From contig NZ_NJGU01000001.1 of the NCBI RefSeq assembly GCF_002213415.1, forward strand, positions 496,001 through 560,000: 64,000 bases of DNA. The letters run 5' to 3'. Under the pieces are notes generated by a model. It saw nothing but the letters and a program-made list of their open reading frames with translations. It was not told the origin of the DNA and did no database searches. Of this stretch, positions 1 to 7,722 are shown in pieces; position 1 is the stretch's first letter; every line of letters begins with the position of its first letter. Position numbers and translations under genes: made by a program. Source of the DNA: Herbaspirillum robiniae. GTDB taxonomy: Bacteria; Pseudomonadota; Gammaproteobacteria; Burkholderiales; Burkholderiaceae_D.

Positions 1-945
1 AACGATTACACCGTGATCCTTGCCAGCTATTGCCTGCGCGGTTTCGCCTACCCCCTGTTCTTCTACGGTTTCTACGTGCTGGTCGTGCAGCGTACGCCAG
101 GCCACCGGCTGGCATCCGCCACCGGCTGGATCTGGTCGATGTTTACCATCGGCTACGGCATCTGCGCTTCGTTTCTTGCCGGATTTGCCGTTCCGCGCAT
201 CGGCTTCGAGTCCACCTTGTGGCTGTCGTCGGTGTTTGCGGCGGTGGGCGGCGCAATGGCCGTCTTTCTGATCAAGGAGGCGCCGCCCCCGGCGCGGCTC
301 GTCGCCAGCCGCTGGAGCGAAAAACTGCAAGAGATTGCCAGGGGACTGACGCTGATGATCGAAGACCGAAGCCTGTTCCTGGCGCTGATCGCGCGGGTGC
401 TTTGCAATGTGTCGCTGTTCGGCCTGCCGGTATTCATGCCCATCTATTTCGTCAAACAGCTTGGCTACTCCACCGAAGAGTGGTCGCATATCTGGGGCGT
501 GTTCTTCCTGGTCCAGCCGCTGACCAATGTGCTCTGGGGCATTTGCGGCGACCGCGTCGGCTGGCTGCCGCAGATGCGCTGGGTCGGTTTCTTCGGCAGC
601 GCCTTGAGCACCCTGGCCTTCTACCACCTGCCCTCCGCATTCCCCGGCAACGTCTGGATCGCGATGGGTTGCGCCTTGCTGCTGGCCCTGACCCTGACCT
701 CGTTCGTGCCGATGGGCGCGATCTTCCCGATGCTGGCGCCTGAGCACAAAGGCGCAGCCGTCTCGCTGCAAAACCTGGGAGGCGGCCTGGGCAACCTGAT
801 CGGCCCGGCCGTCGCGACGCTGATGTTCTCGCTCTCCTTGGGCATCGGCGCAGTCATCCTGGCCTTCTCCGTCCTGTATGTGCTGGGCGGCATGCTGACC
901 CTGTTCATCCGCAATCCGCAACCATCCGTCACCGCCACCCCATGA
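1..945 (+). CDS. MFS transporter, probable polyol permease (5' end cut by window)
   Basis: Inner-membrane major facilitator protein. The frame is open to base 1, so the visible 314 codons are the C-terminal three quarters of a usual 410-430 residue transporter, and about 100 N-terminal residues are missing. Many hydrophobic segments alternate with short charged loops, and there is a glycine-rich stretch (NLGGGLGNLIGP) near the end. The overall style recalls the ribitol/arabinitol permease branch (RbtT/DalT). The next gene, a short-chain dehydrogenase, starts within or just after the stop codon, which fits a transporter plus polyol oxidation pair. The substrate is inferred only; another sugar-alcohol or organic-acid MFS remains possible. 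Confidence 0.75.
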   Translation, partial: NDYTVILASYCLRGFAYPLFFYGFYVLVVQRTPGHRLASATGWIWSMFTIGYGICASFLAGFAVPRIGFESTLWLSSVFAAVGGAMAVFLIKEAPPPARLVASRWSEKLQEIARGLTLMIEDRSLFLALIARVLCNVSLFGLPVFMPIYFVKQLGYSTEEWSHIWGVFFLVQPLTNVLWGICGDRVGWLPQMRWVGFFGSALSTLAFYHLPSAFPGNVWIAMGCALLLALTLTSFVPMGAIFPMLAPEHKGAAVSLQNLGGGLGNLIGPAVATLMFSLSLGIGAVILAFSVLYVLGGMLTLFIRNPQPSVTATP

Positions 946-953
946 GGCCCCAA

Positions 954-1700
954 ATGAATTCCCCATTTTCCCTGCAAGACCAGGTTGCGATCGTCACCGG
1001 CGGCGCCTCCGGCATCGGTTATGAAATCGCCCGCCGGCTGCGCGACGCTGGCGCCACCATCGCCCTGGTGGATCGCGATCCCGACGTCTTCCATCAGGCG
1101 CAAACCCTGGGCGACAGGGTCAGCGCTCATCGCTTCGACCTGTCCCGGGTCGATGATCTGCACAGGCTGGCCACGGACATCGCGGATGCCCACGGGCAGA
1201 TCGACATCCTCATCAACAACGCCGGCATCGGCATCCTGGAGCCCGTCGGCGAGGTGCAATTGAGCAGCTGGAACAGCACCATGCTGATCAACCTCACCGC
1301 GCCGTTCTTTCTCGCCCAGCATTGCGCCCGCTTCATGAAAATGCGCGGCGGCGGACGCATCATCAACATCGCCTCGCAAGCCAGCGTCGTCGCACTGGAT
1401 GAGCACGCCGCCTACTGCGCCAGCAAGGCCGGGATGCTGGGCTTTACCCGTGTGTTGGCGGCCGAACTGGGGCCGCACGGCATTACCGCCAACGCCGTTT
1501 CACCCACGGTGGTTGAAACCGCGCTGGGCAGGGTTTACTGGAATGGAGAACGCGCCGCGCAGATGAAACGCAAGATCCCGGTCCGGCGCTTTGCCGCAAC
1601 TGAAGAAATTGCCGCCGCCGTGCTTTACCTGAGCAGCAAGGAAGCCGGCATCGTCAACGGAGAAAACCTGATGGTAGACGGTGGATACAGCGCGATATGA
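954..1700 (+). CDS. short-chain dehydrogenase/reductase (SDR), probable polyol dehydrogenase
   Basis: Classical SDR oxidoreductase of about 250 residues with a Rossmann fold. The cofactor motif TGGASGIG is near residue 15 and the NNAG motif near residue 90. The catalytic Ser lies in IASQAS, and Tyr and Lys in YCASK. The C-terminus MVDGGYSAI is typical of the family. An Asp after the second strand (LVDRD) favours NAD over NADP. Start choice: the ATG at 954 has GAGG six bases upstream. An ATG at 942 overlaps the transporter stop by four bases and would add four residues. Coupling to the transporter suggests oxidation of an imported polyol; the substrate cannot be read from sequence. Confidence 0.85.
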   Translation: MNSPFSLQDQVAIVTGGASGIGYEIARRLRDAGATIALVDRDPDVFHQAQTLGDRVSAHRFDLSRVDDLHRLATDIADAHGQIDILINNAGIGILEPVGEVQLSSWNSTMLINLTAPFFLAQHCARFMKMRGGGRIINIASQASVVALDEHAAYCASKAGMLGFTRVLAAELGPHGITANAVSPTVVETALGRVYWNGERAAQMKRKIPVRRFAATEEIAAAVLYLSSKEAGIVNGENLMVDGGYSAI

Positions 1701-1724
1701 GGTACGCCGCGCTTGCGTTCAACA

Positions 1725-1752
1725 ACATGCCGGGAGCCTTGCCCCGGCATGT
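1725..1752. terminator. hairpin between convergent SDR and mntH genes
   Basis: Perfect 10 bp stem (ACATGCCGGG / CCCGGCATGT) with an 8 nt loop, in the 61 bp between two convergent genes. There is no strong T-run on either side, so termination strength is uncertain. Confidence 0.4.
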
Positions 1753-1761
1753 CTCAATTGC

Positions 1762-3108
1762 CTAGCCGGCAAACACTTGCACCACCAGCCACACATTGGC
1801 CGCGCTGATCGCGGCAAACAGCAGCCATGCCGTCCCCGCCACCCACCACGGATTGACCAGCTCGCCCATCAGGTCGCGCCGGCTGGTCAGGCGGATCAGC
1901 GGATACATGGCGAACGGCAGCTGCAGCGACAGCACCACCTGGCTGGCCACCAGCAGCTTGCCCACCGAGTGCGGGCCCAGCGTCAGCACGCCGACCAGGG
2001 CCGGGATCAAGGCCAGTCCGCGCGTGATGACGCGGCGCTGCCAGCACGGGATCTTCAGCTTGAGGAAGCCCTCCATGATCACCTGCCCGGCGATGGTGCC
2101 GGTGAAGGTCGAACTCTGCCCGGCGGCGAACAGGCCGACGCCGAACAGGATGGCAGCGGCGGCCGAACCTGTGATCGGATCGAGCAGGTGGTAGGCCTCG
2201 TCCAGCTCCGCCACTTGCGTGTTGCCGCTTTGGTGGAAGGCCGAGGCCGCCAGGATCAGGATCGCGGCGTTGATCACCATGGCGATCATCAGCGAGACGA
2301 TGGTGTCGACCCGCGTGTAGCGCACCGCATCGGCCAGCGAGGCCGGGTCGCGCCGCACGCTGCGGGTCTGCACGATGGACGAATGCAGGTAGAGGTTGTG
2401 CGGCATCACGGTGGCGCCGATGATGCCGATGGCGAGATACAGCGGCTCGCGGCTGGAAATCGCCTGCAGCGACGGCACGAACCCCAGCGCCACCGCATGC
2501 CAGTCGGCCTTGACGAAGGCCAGCTGCGCCAGCAGGCAGACCGCGATGGTGATCACGAGGCCGAGGATGATGGCTTCCACCTGGCGAAACCCCCTGCCCT
2601 TGAGGCCAAGCACGATCAGCGTATCGAGCGCGGTCAGCATCACGCCTACCGGCAACGACACTCCCAGCAGCAGGTGGAAGGCCAGCGCGCAGCCGAGCAC
2701 CTCGGCCAGGTCGCAGGCGATGATGGAGAGCTCGGCCAGCACCCACATGCCACGTCCGACGATGGGCGGATAGTGCTCGCGCGAGTGCACGGCCAGATCC
2801 TTGCCGGTGGCGATGCCCAGGCGCGCGCACAGGCACTGCAGCACGATGGCGGCGAGGCTGGACAGCATCACTACGAACAAGAGCTGGTAGCCGAATTGCG
2901 AGCCGGCCTGGATGGAAGTGGCCCAGTTGCCCGGGTCCATGTAGCCGATCGAGACCAGCAGCCCCGGGCCGACGTAGATCTTCAGCTTTTGCCAGACCGA
3001 AGCGGACGGCGGAACGTCGACCGAACCGGCGACTTCAGAGGGACAGAACGGCGCCGTCGCGGTGGTGGGCAAGCCCGGGATGCGCGGCAGTTTGAAGGTG
3101 AATGGCAA
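1762..3108 (-). CDS. mntH: Nramp-family divalent metal (Mn2+) transporter MntH
   Basis: Proton-coupled manganese/iron importer of the inner membrane, 448 residues, a normal length for bacterial MntH. The two family hallmarks are present: DPGN in the first transmembrane segment (GYMDPGNWAT) and the MPH motif of segment 6 (VMPHNLYLHS), both metal-binding. About eleven hydrophobic segments follow a roughly 35 residue cytoplasmic N-terminus. It lies 71 bp downstream of moaE on the same strand and may be cotranscribed, but no functional link is known. I saw no yybP-type manganese riboswitch in the short upstream gap. Confidence 0.93.
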   Translation of the reverse strand: MPFTFKLPRIPGLPTTATAPFCPSEVAGSVDVPPSASVWQKLKIYVGPGLLVSIGYMDPGNWATSIQAGSQFGYQLLFVVMLSSLAAIVLQCLCARLGIATGKDLAVHSREHYPPIVGRGMWVLAELSIIACDLAEVLGCALAFHLLLGVSLPVGVMLTALDTLIVLGLKGRGFRQVEAIILGLVITIAVCLLAQLAFVKADWHAVALGFVPSLQAISSREPLYLAIGIIGATVMPHNLYLHSSIVQTRSVRRDPASLADAVRYTRVDTIVSLMIAMVINAAILILAASAFHQSGNTQVAELDEAYHLLDPITGSAAAAILFGVGLFAAGQSSTFTGTIAGQVIMEGFLKLKIPCWQRRVITRGLALIPALVGVLTLGPHSVGKLLVASQVVLSLQLPFAMYPLIRLTSRRDLMGELVNPWWVAGTAWLLFAAISAANVWLVVQVFAG

Positions 3109-3179
3109 GCGCGGTATTCCTTGTTCTTATCTGTACTTGTCGATGACTGGCCGCCCCTGCGGCCTTGCCTGGCCCATCC

Positions 3180-3632
3180 TTACCTCGCCCATTTGCCCAG
3201 CGCGGCATCATCGCTCTCGCGGGCGTCGACCCAGCGCGCGCCCTCGGGCGTCTGCTCCTTCTTCCAGAACGGCGCCTGGGTCTTCAGGTAATCCATGATG
3301 AATTCGCAGGCTGCAAAAGCCTCGCCCCGGTGCGGCGACGTCACCGCCACCAGCACGATCTGCTCCAGCGGCCGCAGCGGACCGACGCGGTGGATCACCA
3401 GCGCGTCGAAGATCGGCCAGCGCGCACGGGCGTCGGCCACGATCTGCTCCAGCGCGCGCTCGGTCATTTCGGGATAGTGCTCCAGTTCCATCTCGGACAC
3501 GGCGGCGCCGTCATTGAGATTGCGCACGGTGCCGACGAAGGACACCACCGCGCCCACTCCGGGATTGGTCAGGCGCAATTGCGCCACTTCGGCGGAGAGG
3601 TCGAAATCGGCGGTCTGGACGCGTACGGGCAT
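3180..3632 (-). CDS. moaE: molybdopterin synthase catalytic subunit MoaE
   Basis: Large subunit of molybdopterin synthase. With thiocarboxylated MoaD it converts precursor Z (cPMP) to molybdopterin in the cytoplasm. At 150 residues it has the usual length. Family landmarks are visible: VGAVVSFVGTVRN near the N-terminus, LEHYPEMTE, the HRVGPL segment, and the AFAACEFIMDYLKTQAPFWKKE block carrying the catalytic lysines. It is separated from moaD by a methyltransferase and gntP, although moaD and moaE are commonly adjacent in related bacteria. Confidence 0.95.
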   Translation of the reverse strand: MPVRVQTADFDLSAEVAQLRLTNPGVGAVVSFVGTVRNLNDGAAVSEMELEHYPEMTERALEQIVADARARWPIFDALVIHRVGPLRPLEQIVLVAVTSPHRGEAFAACEFIMDYLKTQAPFWKKEQTPEGARWVDARESDDAALGKWAR

Positions 3633-3700
3633 GACGGTTCGGAAAAGTAATGAGAGTCAGCGACAGATTCTACCAGCGGCGTCGTGGCCGCAGACGATCG

Positions 3701-3790
3701 AACGCCGCTGGGTCCCGGCCTGCGCCGGGACCCAGCGGCGTTGATAGTGTGGCGAACGCTGGCGGCTACCGCCCTCGCCACAGGGCGAGG
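3701..3790. repeat. palindromic intergenic element with two hairpins
   Basis: Between moaE and gntP. A perfect 19 bp inverted repeat (3701-3719 with 3724-3742) has a 4 nt loop; each arm carries GCTGGGTCCCGG or its complement. A second hairpin, CCTCGCC/GGCGAGG with a 4 nt loop, lies at 3773-3790. Between them, at 3749-3765, is the 17-mer GTGGCGAACGCTGGCGG, which recurs at 12967-12983. The arrangement resembles a REP/BIME-type dispersed element; it may also terminate gntP transcripts. Confidence 0.6.
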
Positions 3791-3829
3791 ACGAAAGAGC
3801 AGAATACCGCCAGCAGCATGAAGTCCGGC

Positions 3830-5200
3830 TTAGACAAGCAGGCCCCACAGCACCAGCGTCATGCCCAGCCCGATGACCGACACCAAAGTCTGGATCACCG
3901 ACCAGGTCGCCAGCGTCTGCTTCAGGTTCAGGCCGAAATACTCCTTCACCATCCAGAAGCCGGCGTCATTGACGTGACAGAAGAACACCGAGCCGGCGCC
4001 GATGGCCAGCGCCATCAGCGAGTTGTGGGTAGCCGACAGGCCGGCCACCAGCGGCGCCACGATGCCGGCGGTGGCGGTGGTGGCGACAGTGGCCGAACCG
4101 GTGGCCTGGCGCAGCGCCACGGCGATGATCCAGGCCAGCAGGATCAGCGGCATGTGCGTGCCGACGGCCACCTTGGTGATGGTGCCGCTGATGCCGGCGT
4201 CCAGCAGCGTCTGCTTCAGGCCGCCGCCGGCGCCGATGGTCAGCAGCAGGCCGGCGATCGGCGGCAGCGCGCGGCGCAGCGTGGCGCCGACGTCGAAGCG
4301 GCTGGTGCCCTGGCCCCAGCCCAGCACCACCACGGCGAACAGCACGGTGACGGTCAGCGCGATGATGGGCTCGCCGAAGAAGTTCAGCATCTCGTACAGT
4401 TCAGTCTTGGGCGTGACCCAGATGCGCGCCACGGTGCGGCCCAGCATCAGCGCTACCGGCAGCAGGATGGTCACGATCGCCGACAGGAAGCCCGGCTGGT
4501 GCTTCTGCTCGCGCGCGGTGAACAGCTTGCCGATCTGGTCGGGCTCGGCCACGCTCAGGCGCGGCGCCAGGAAATTACCGTACAGCGGACCCGCGATGAT
4601 CACCGCGGGAATCGCAACCACGAAGCCCAGCAGCATGGTGGTGCCGAGGTCGGCGTGCAGCGCGCTCACTGCGATCAGCGGGCCCGGGTGCGGCGGCAGC
4701 AGCGCATGCAGCGTGGTCATGCCGGCCAGCGCGGGGATGGCCACGCGCATGATGGGCAGGTCGGAGCGGCGCGCCATGACGAAGATGATCGGCGCCATCA
4801 TCACCAGGCCGACTTCAAAGAACAGCGGCAGGCCGATCACCAGCGCCACCACCGCCATCATCCAGGGGATGGCGCGGCCGCGCGCATAGCGCAGCAAGGT
4901 GCTGACGATCTTGTCGGCCGCGCCGGACTCGGCCATCAGCGCGCCCAGCATGGCGCCCAGGGCGATGATGATGCCGGCTTCGCCGAGGATGCTGCCGGCG
5001 CCCTTGCTGAAGGCCTTGGCGATTTCTTCGAGCGGGAGGCCGGCGCCGATGCCGGCCACGAAAGTGCCGATCAGGATGGCCAGAAAGGGAGCGATGGACA
5101 GGAAGCTGATCAGTACGACGATGGCCACCAGCGCCACCAGCGTCACCAGCAGCAGCTGCGTGTCCTGGGCCGCCCAGGCGGCCAGTTGGGTTGATATCAC
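3830..5200 (-). CDS. gntP: gluconate/proton symporter, GntP family
   Basis: Inner-membrane permease of the gluconate:H+ symporter family, 456 residues, close to the roughly 450 typical for GntP/GntT. Hydrophobic segments span almost the whole chain; family-like stretches include LLPPHPGPLIAVSAL and HVNDAGFWMVKEYFG near the C-terminus. The open frame extends 100 codons further upstream, but that part is not membrane-like. I chose the GTG at 5198-5200 because it follows a clear GAAGGAAA ribosome site and starts right at the first hydrophobic helix. It interrupts the moa gene series. No gluconate kinase is in view, so a related hydroxy-acid substrate is possible. Confidence 0.88.
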   Translation of the reverse strand: MISTQLAAWAAQDTQLLLVTLVALVAIVVLISFLSIAPFLAILIGTFVAGIGAGLPLEEIAKAFSKGAGSILGEAGIIIALGAMLGALMAESGAADKIVSTLLRYARGRAIPWMMAVVALVIGLPLFFEVGLVMMAPIIFVMARRSDLPIMRVAIPALAGMTTLHALLPPHPGPLIAVSALHADLGTTMLLGFVVAIPAVIIAGPLYGNFLAPRLSVAEPDQIGKLFTAREQKHQPGFLSAIVTILLPVALMLGRTVARIWVTPKTELYEMLNFFGEPIIALTVTVLFAVVVLGWGQGTSRFDVGATLRRALPPIAGLLLTIGAGGGLKQTLLDAGISGTITKVAVGTHMPLILLAWIIAVALRQATGSATVATTATAGIVAPLVAGLSATHNSLMALAIGAGSVFFCHVNDAGFWMVKEYFGLNLKQTLATWSVIQTLVSVIGLGMTLVLWGLLV

Positions 5201-5360
5201 GATGTTTCCTTCTTCAGGTGTGGATGAATGCGCGCCTTGTGGCGTCTTGTGCATCTCCCCTTTGCTCGGGCATGTTTGGCTGCATGCCCTGTCTCCTCCC
5301 AAAGAAACGGATCCGGAGACTGGATCGCGGCTCCCCCCAAGGGAGCCGATGGCGGCCGCG

Positions 5361-6011
5361 TCAGCTCTTGCGCCAGACGCTGGCCAGCCACGGCTGCTGC
5401 TCGCGCGGCAATCCGTCAGGGCGGTAATAATGCCGCAATTCGATAAATCCTGCAGCGGCGAGGTAACGCTGCCAGCCTTCGAGGCTGTGCCACACGCCAT
5501 AGCGCTCGCCGCTCCAGCCCTCGACGTCGTCGCCGCGCGGGTTGGAACTGAACAGGATGCCGTCTTCCTTCAAGGCCGCGTGCAGTTGCCGCAGCACGCG
5601 CGGCAGGTCGGCCGAGGGCACATGGAACAGCGAAGCATTGGCGAACACGCCGTCAAAACGCTGCGCCGGCAGGTCGAGCCGGACGAAATCCTGGTGCAGC
5701 ACTTCGCAGCCGGAAGCCTCGCGCGCCATGCGCACGAACGCTTCGGTGCCGTCCAGGCCGACCGCTTCGTGGCCCAGCCGGGACAGCGTCAACAGGTCGC
5801 GTCCCGGGCCGCAACCGAAATCGAGGATGGAAAACGGCCCGTTGCCCGCCGGACCTGGGCGCATCGACAAGGCGTCCAGCAAGGCGCCGATGTTCTGGCT
5901 GACGTCATGGTCCCAGGTGCCCTGGCGAAACCCTTCGGCATTGCGGCTGTAGTGCCCCAGGGTGCCGGACGAGGCATCGCCTCCCGCGTCGCGCCGGCTC
6001 ATCTCAGCCAC
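5361..6011 (-). CDS. class I SAM-dependent methyltransferase
   Basis: Cytoplasmic small-molecule-type methyltransferase, 216 residues from a GTG at 6011 or 213 from the ATG at 6002. Motif I (ILDFGCGPGRD) binds S-adenosylmethionine, with the acidic residue of motif II in VGLDGTEAF and a motif IV-like FDGVFANASLFHV. It overlaps the moaD stop by a few bases (TGAGATG context), so it is translationally coupled to moeA-moaD. The substrate is unknown. Nothing ties it to molybdopterin chemistry beyond position. Confidence 0.82.
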   Translation of the reverse strand: MAEMSRRDAGGDASSGTLGHYSRNAEGFRQGTWDHDVSQNIGALLDALSMRPGPAGNGPFSILDFGCGPGRDLLTLSRLGHEAVGLDGTEAFVRMAREASGCEVLHQDFVRLDLPAQRFDGVFANASLFHVPSADLPRVLRQLHAALKEDGILFSSNPRGDDVEGWSGERYGVWHSLEGWQRYLAAAGFIELRHYYRPDGLPREQQPWLASVWRKS

Positions 6012-6261
6012 CGGTGACCGGCGGGAAGAAGGCTACCTCGCCGCCCTCGACGATCTCGGTGTCGGCCTCGGTCATCACATGGTCGTAGGCCATGCGCAGG
6101 TTCTTCTCCGGCCCCAGCACCTCGGCCCAGGATCCGCCGCGGCCGATCAGGAAGGCGCGCACGTCGCCCACGGTCTTGACGCTGGCGGGGACGTCGATGA
6201 CTTCGGTGGAGGTCTTCAATGCTTCACGCACGCTGGCGAAGAAGCGCAATTCGATTTTCAT
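6004..6261 (-). CDS. moaD: molybdopterin synthase sulfur carrier subunit MoaD
   Basis: Ubiquitin-fold sulfur carrier, 85 residues, ending in the required Gly-Gly (PPVTGG). The terminal glycine is adenylated by MoeB and thiocarboxylated to donate sulfur in molybdopterin synthase with MoaE. The ATG at 6259-6261 overlaps the TGA of moeA in a TGATG arrangement, indicating coupled translation. The open frame runs far upstream inside moeA but that is a shadow; MKIELRFFASVRE is the normal N-terminus. The downstream methyltransferase overlaps its 3' end. Confidence 0.95.
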   Translation of the reverse strand: MKIELRFFASVREALKTSTEVIDVPASVKTVGDVRAFLIGRGGSWAEVLGPEKNLRMAYDHVMTEADTEIVEGGEVAFFPPVTGG

Positions 6262-7532
6262 CAGAGCAGTTCCTGGAAAGAGATGAACGAGACGATGTCG
6301 CCGGCGGCGATCGTCTTGCCGGGCGGGTTGTCGATCACGCCGTCGGCCCATACGGTGGAGGTCAGCACGTTCGAGCCCTGGCTGGGGAAGAGGTCGAGAC
6401 CGCCCTGGGCGTTGCGGCGCACGCGCAGGAACTCCTGGCGCTTGTCGGCCTTCTTCCAGTCGAAGTCGGCGCGCATGGCCACCGGCTGCGGCAGCGCCGC
6501 CTCGCGCGGCAGGCCCTGCAGGCGCAGCAGGAAGGGACGCACGAACACCAGGAAGGTGACGAAGGACGACACCGGGTTGCCCGGCAGGCCGATGAAGAAG
6601 GCGCGCCCGGCATCGGGTGCAGCGCGGTTCACTTCGCCGAAGGCCAGCGGCTTGCCGGGCTTCATGGCGATCTGCCACATGTTGATGCGCCCTTGCGCTT
6701 CCACCGCCGGCTTGACGTGGTCTTCCTCGCCCACCGACACGCCGCCGCTGGTGATGATCAGGTCGTGCTGCTGCGCCGCTTCGCGCAAGGTCTTGCGGGT
6801 CGCTTCCAGGTTGTCGGGAACGATGCCGTAGTCGCTGATCTCGCAGCCCAGTTTTTGCAGCAGGCCGCGCAGCAGGAAGCGGTTGGAGTTGTAGATGGCG
6901 CCGGGCTTCAAGGCTTCGCCCGGCATCGCCAGCTCGTCGCCGGTGAAGAACACCGCCACGCGCACGCGGCGGCGCACCGACAGCTGGGCCTGCCCGACCG
7001 AGGCGGCCAGGCCCAGCTCCTGCGGGCGCAGGCGCGTGCCCACCTCAAGGATGGTGGAGCCCTGGCGGATGTCTTCGCCGATGTAGCGCACCCATTCTCC
7101 GGCCTTGGGGACATGGCGCACGATGACGTGCTCGCCGTCGGCCTCGCAGGCCTCCTGCATGACCACCGCGTCGGCGCCCGCCGGCATCATCGCGCCAGTG
7201 AAGATGCGCGCGGCGGTGCCCGCCTCCAGCGGCTGGCCTACATGGCCGGCCGGGATGCGCTGCGAGACGCGCAAGCGGGCCTCGCCCGAGGCGCAGTCGG
7301 CGGCGCGCACGGCGTAGCCGTCCATCTGCGAGTTGTCCATGCCGGGCACGTTGATGTGGGCCTGCACGGGCGCGGCCAGCACGCGGCCGCAGGCGTCCAG
7401 CGTGGCGACGGCCTCGGCGCCTTCCACCGGCACGGCGGCGTCGAGCAAGGTGCGAAGCGCCTGCTCCACGCTTTGCAGCGGGGGACGGGACGGTTTGTCG
7501 GAGGAATTCCGGGTGGTGATGTTGGCTGGCAT
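6261..7532 (-). CDS. moeA: molybdopterin molybdenumtransferase MoeA
   Basis: Inserts molybdate into adenylylated molybdopterin. At 423 residues it has family length. Visible landmarks: MDGYAVRAAD in the N-terminal region, IFTGAMMPAGADAVV, then the MoCF-binding domain with FFTGDEL, GAIYNSN and TSGGVSVGEEDHV, and a GLPGNPVSSFVTF block before the C-terminal barrel. The ATG follows CAGGT. It heads the coupled moeA-moaD-methyltransferase series and follows thrC, from which a terminator-like hairpin separates it. Confidence 0.96.
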   Translation of the reverse strand: MPANITTRNSSDKPSRPPLQSVEQALRTLLDAAVPVEGAEAVATLDACGRVLAAPVQAHINVPGMDNSQMDGYAVRAADCASGEARLRVSQRIPAGHVGQPLEAGTAARIFTGAMMPAGADAVVMQEACEADGEHVIVRHVPKAGEWVRYIGEDIRQGSTILEVGTRLRPQELGLAASVGQAQLSVRRRVRVAVFFTGDELAMPGEALKPGAIYNSNRFLLRGLLQKLGCEISDYGIVPDNLEATRKTLREAAQQHDLIITSGGVSVGEEDHVKPAVEAQGRINMWQIAMKPGKPLAFGEVNRAAPDAGRAFFIGLPGNPVSSFVTFLVFVRPFLLRLQGLPREAALPQPVAMRADFDWKKADKRQEFLRVRRNAQGGLDLFPSQGSNVLTSTVWADGVIDNPPGKTIAAGDIVSFISFQELL

Positions 7533-7665
7533 AAATGACCTGTGAATGGCGCCGGCGCGGTGTCGTCCGCGGCCTGCCGCGCTGAGTTCCTGGCGATATA
7601 GCGACCCGACATTCTAATGCAATCGAACGACGGATTCCGGCTTGCCGGGGCTGTGCTCTCGGCCA

Positions 7666-7705
7666 TGAAAAACGCCGCGCGAGCCGTCGTGGCGCGGGCG
7701 GCGTC
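7666..7705 (-). terminator. intrinsic terminator after thrC
   Basis: On the minus strand a GC-rich hairpin (ACGCCGC..GCG paired with CGCGCGGCGT, one bulge) is followed by TTTTTC, about 20 bp past the thrC stop codon. Confidence 0.65.
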
Positions 7706-7722
7706 GAACGGGCGATACCGGC

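Noticed and set aside
1681-3291. 536-codon ORF on the plus strand opposite mntH
   Set aside because: Composition is Arg/Gln/His/Asp-rich without domains and it lies fully antisense to a clear Nramp gene; a typical high-GC shadow.
3650-5194. 514-codon ORF opposite gntP
   Set aside because: Low-complexity Gln/His/Asp/Arg translation antisense to a membrane protein; no ribosome site or family resemblance.
5201-5500. 100-codon N-terminal extension of GntP
   Set aside because: Not membrane-like, and the GTG at 5198-5200 has a good ribosome site directly before the first helix.
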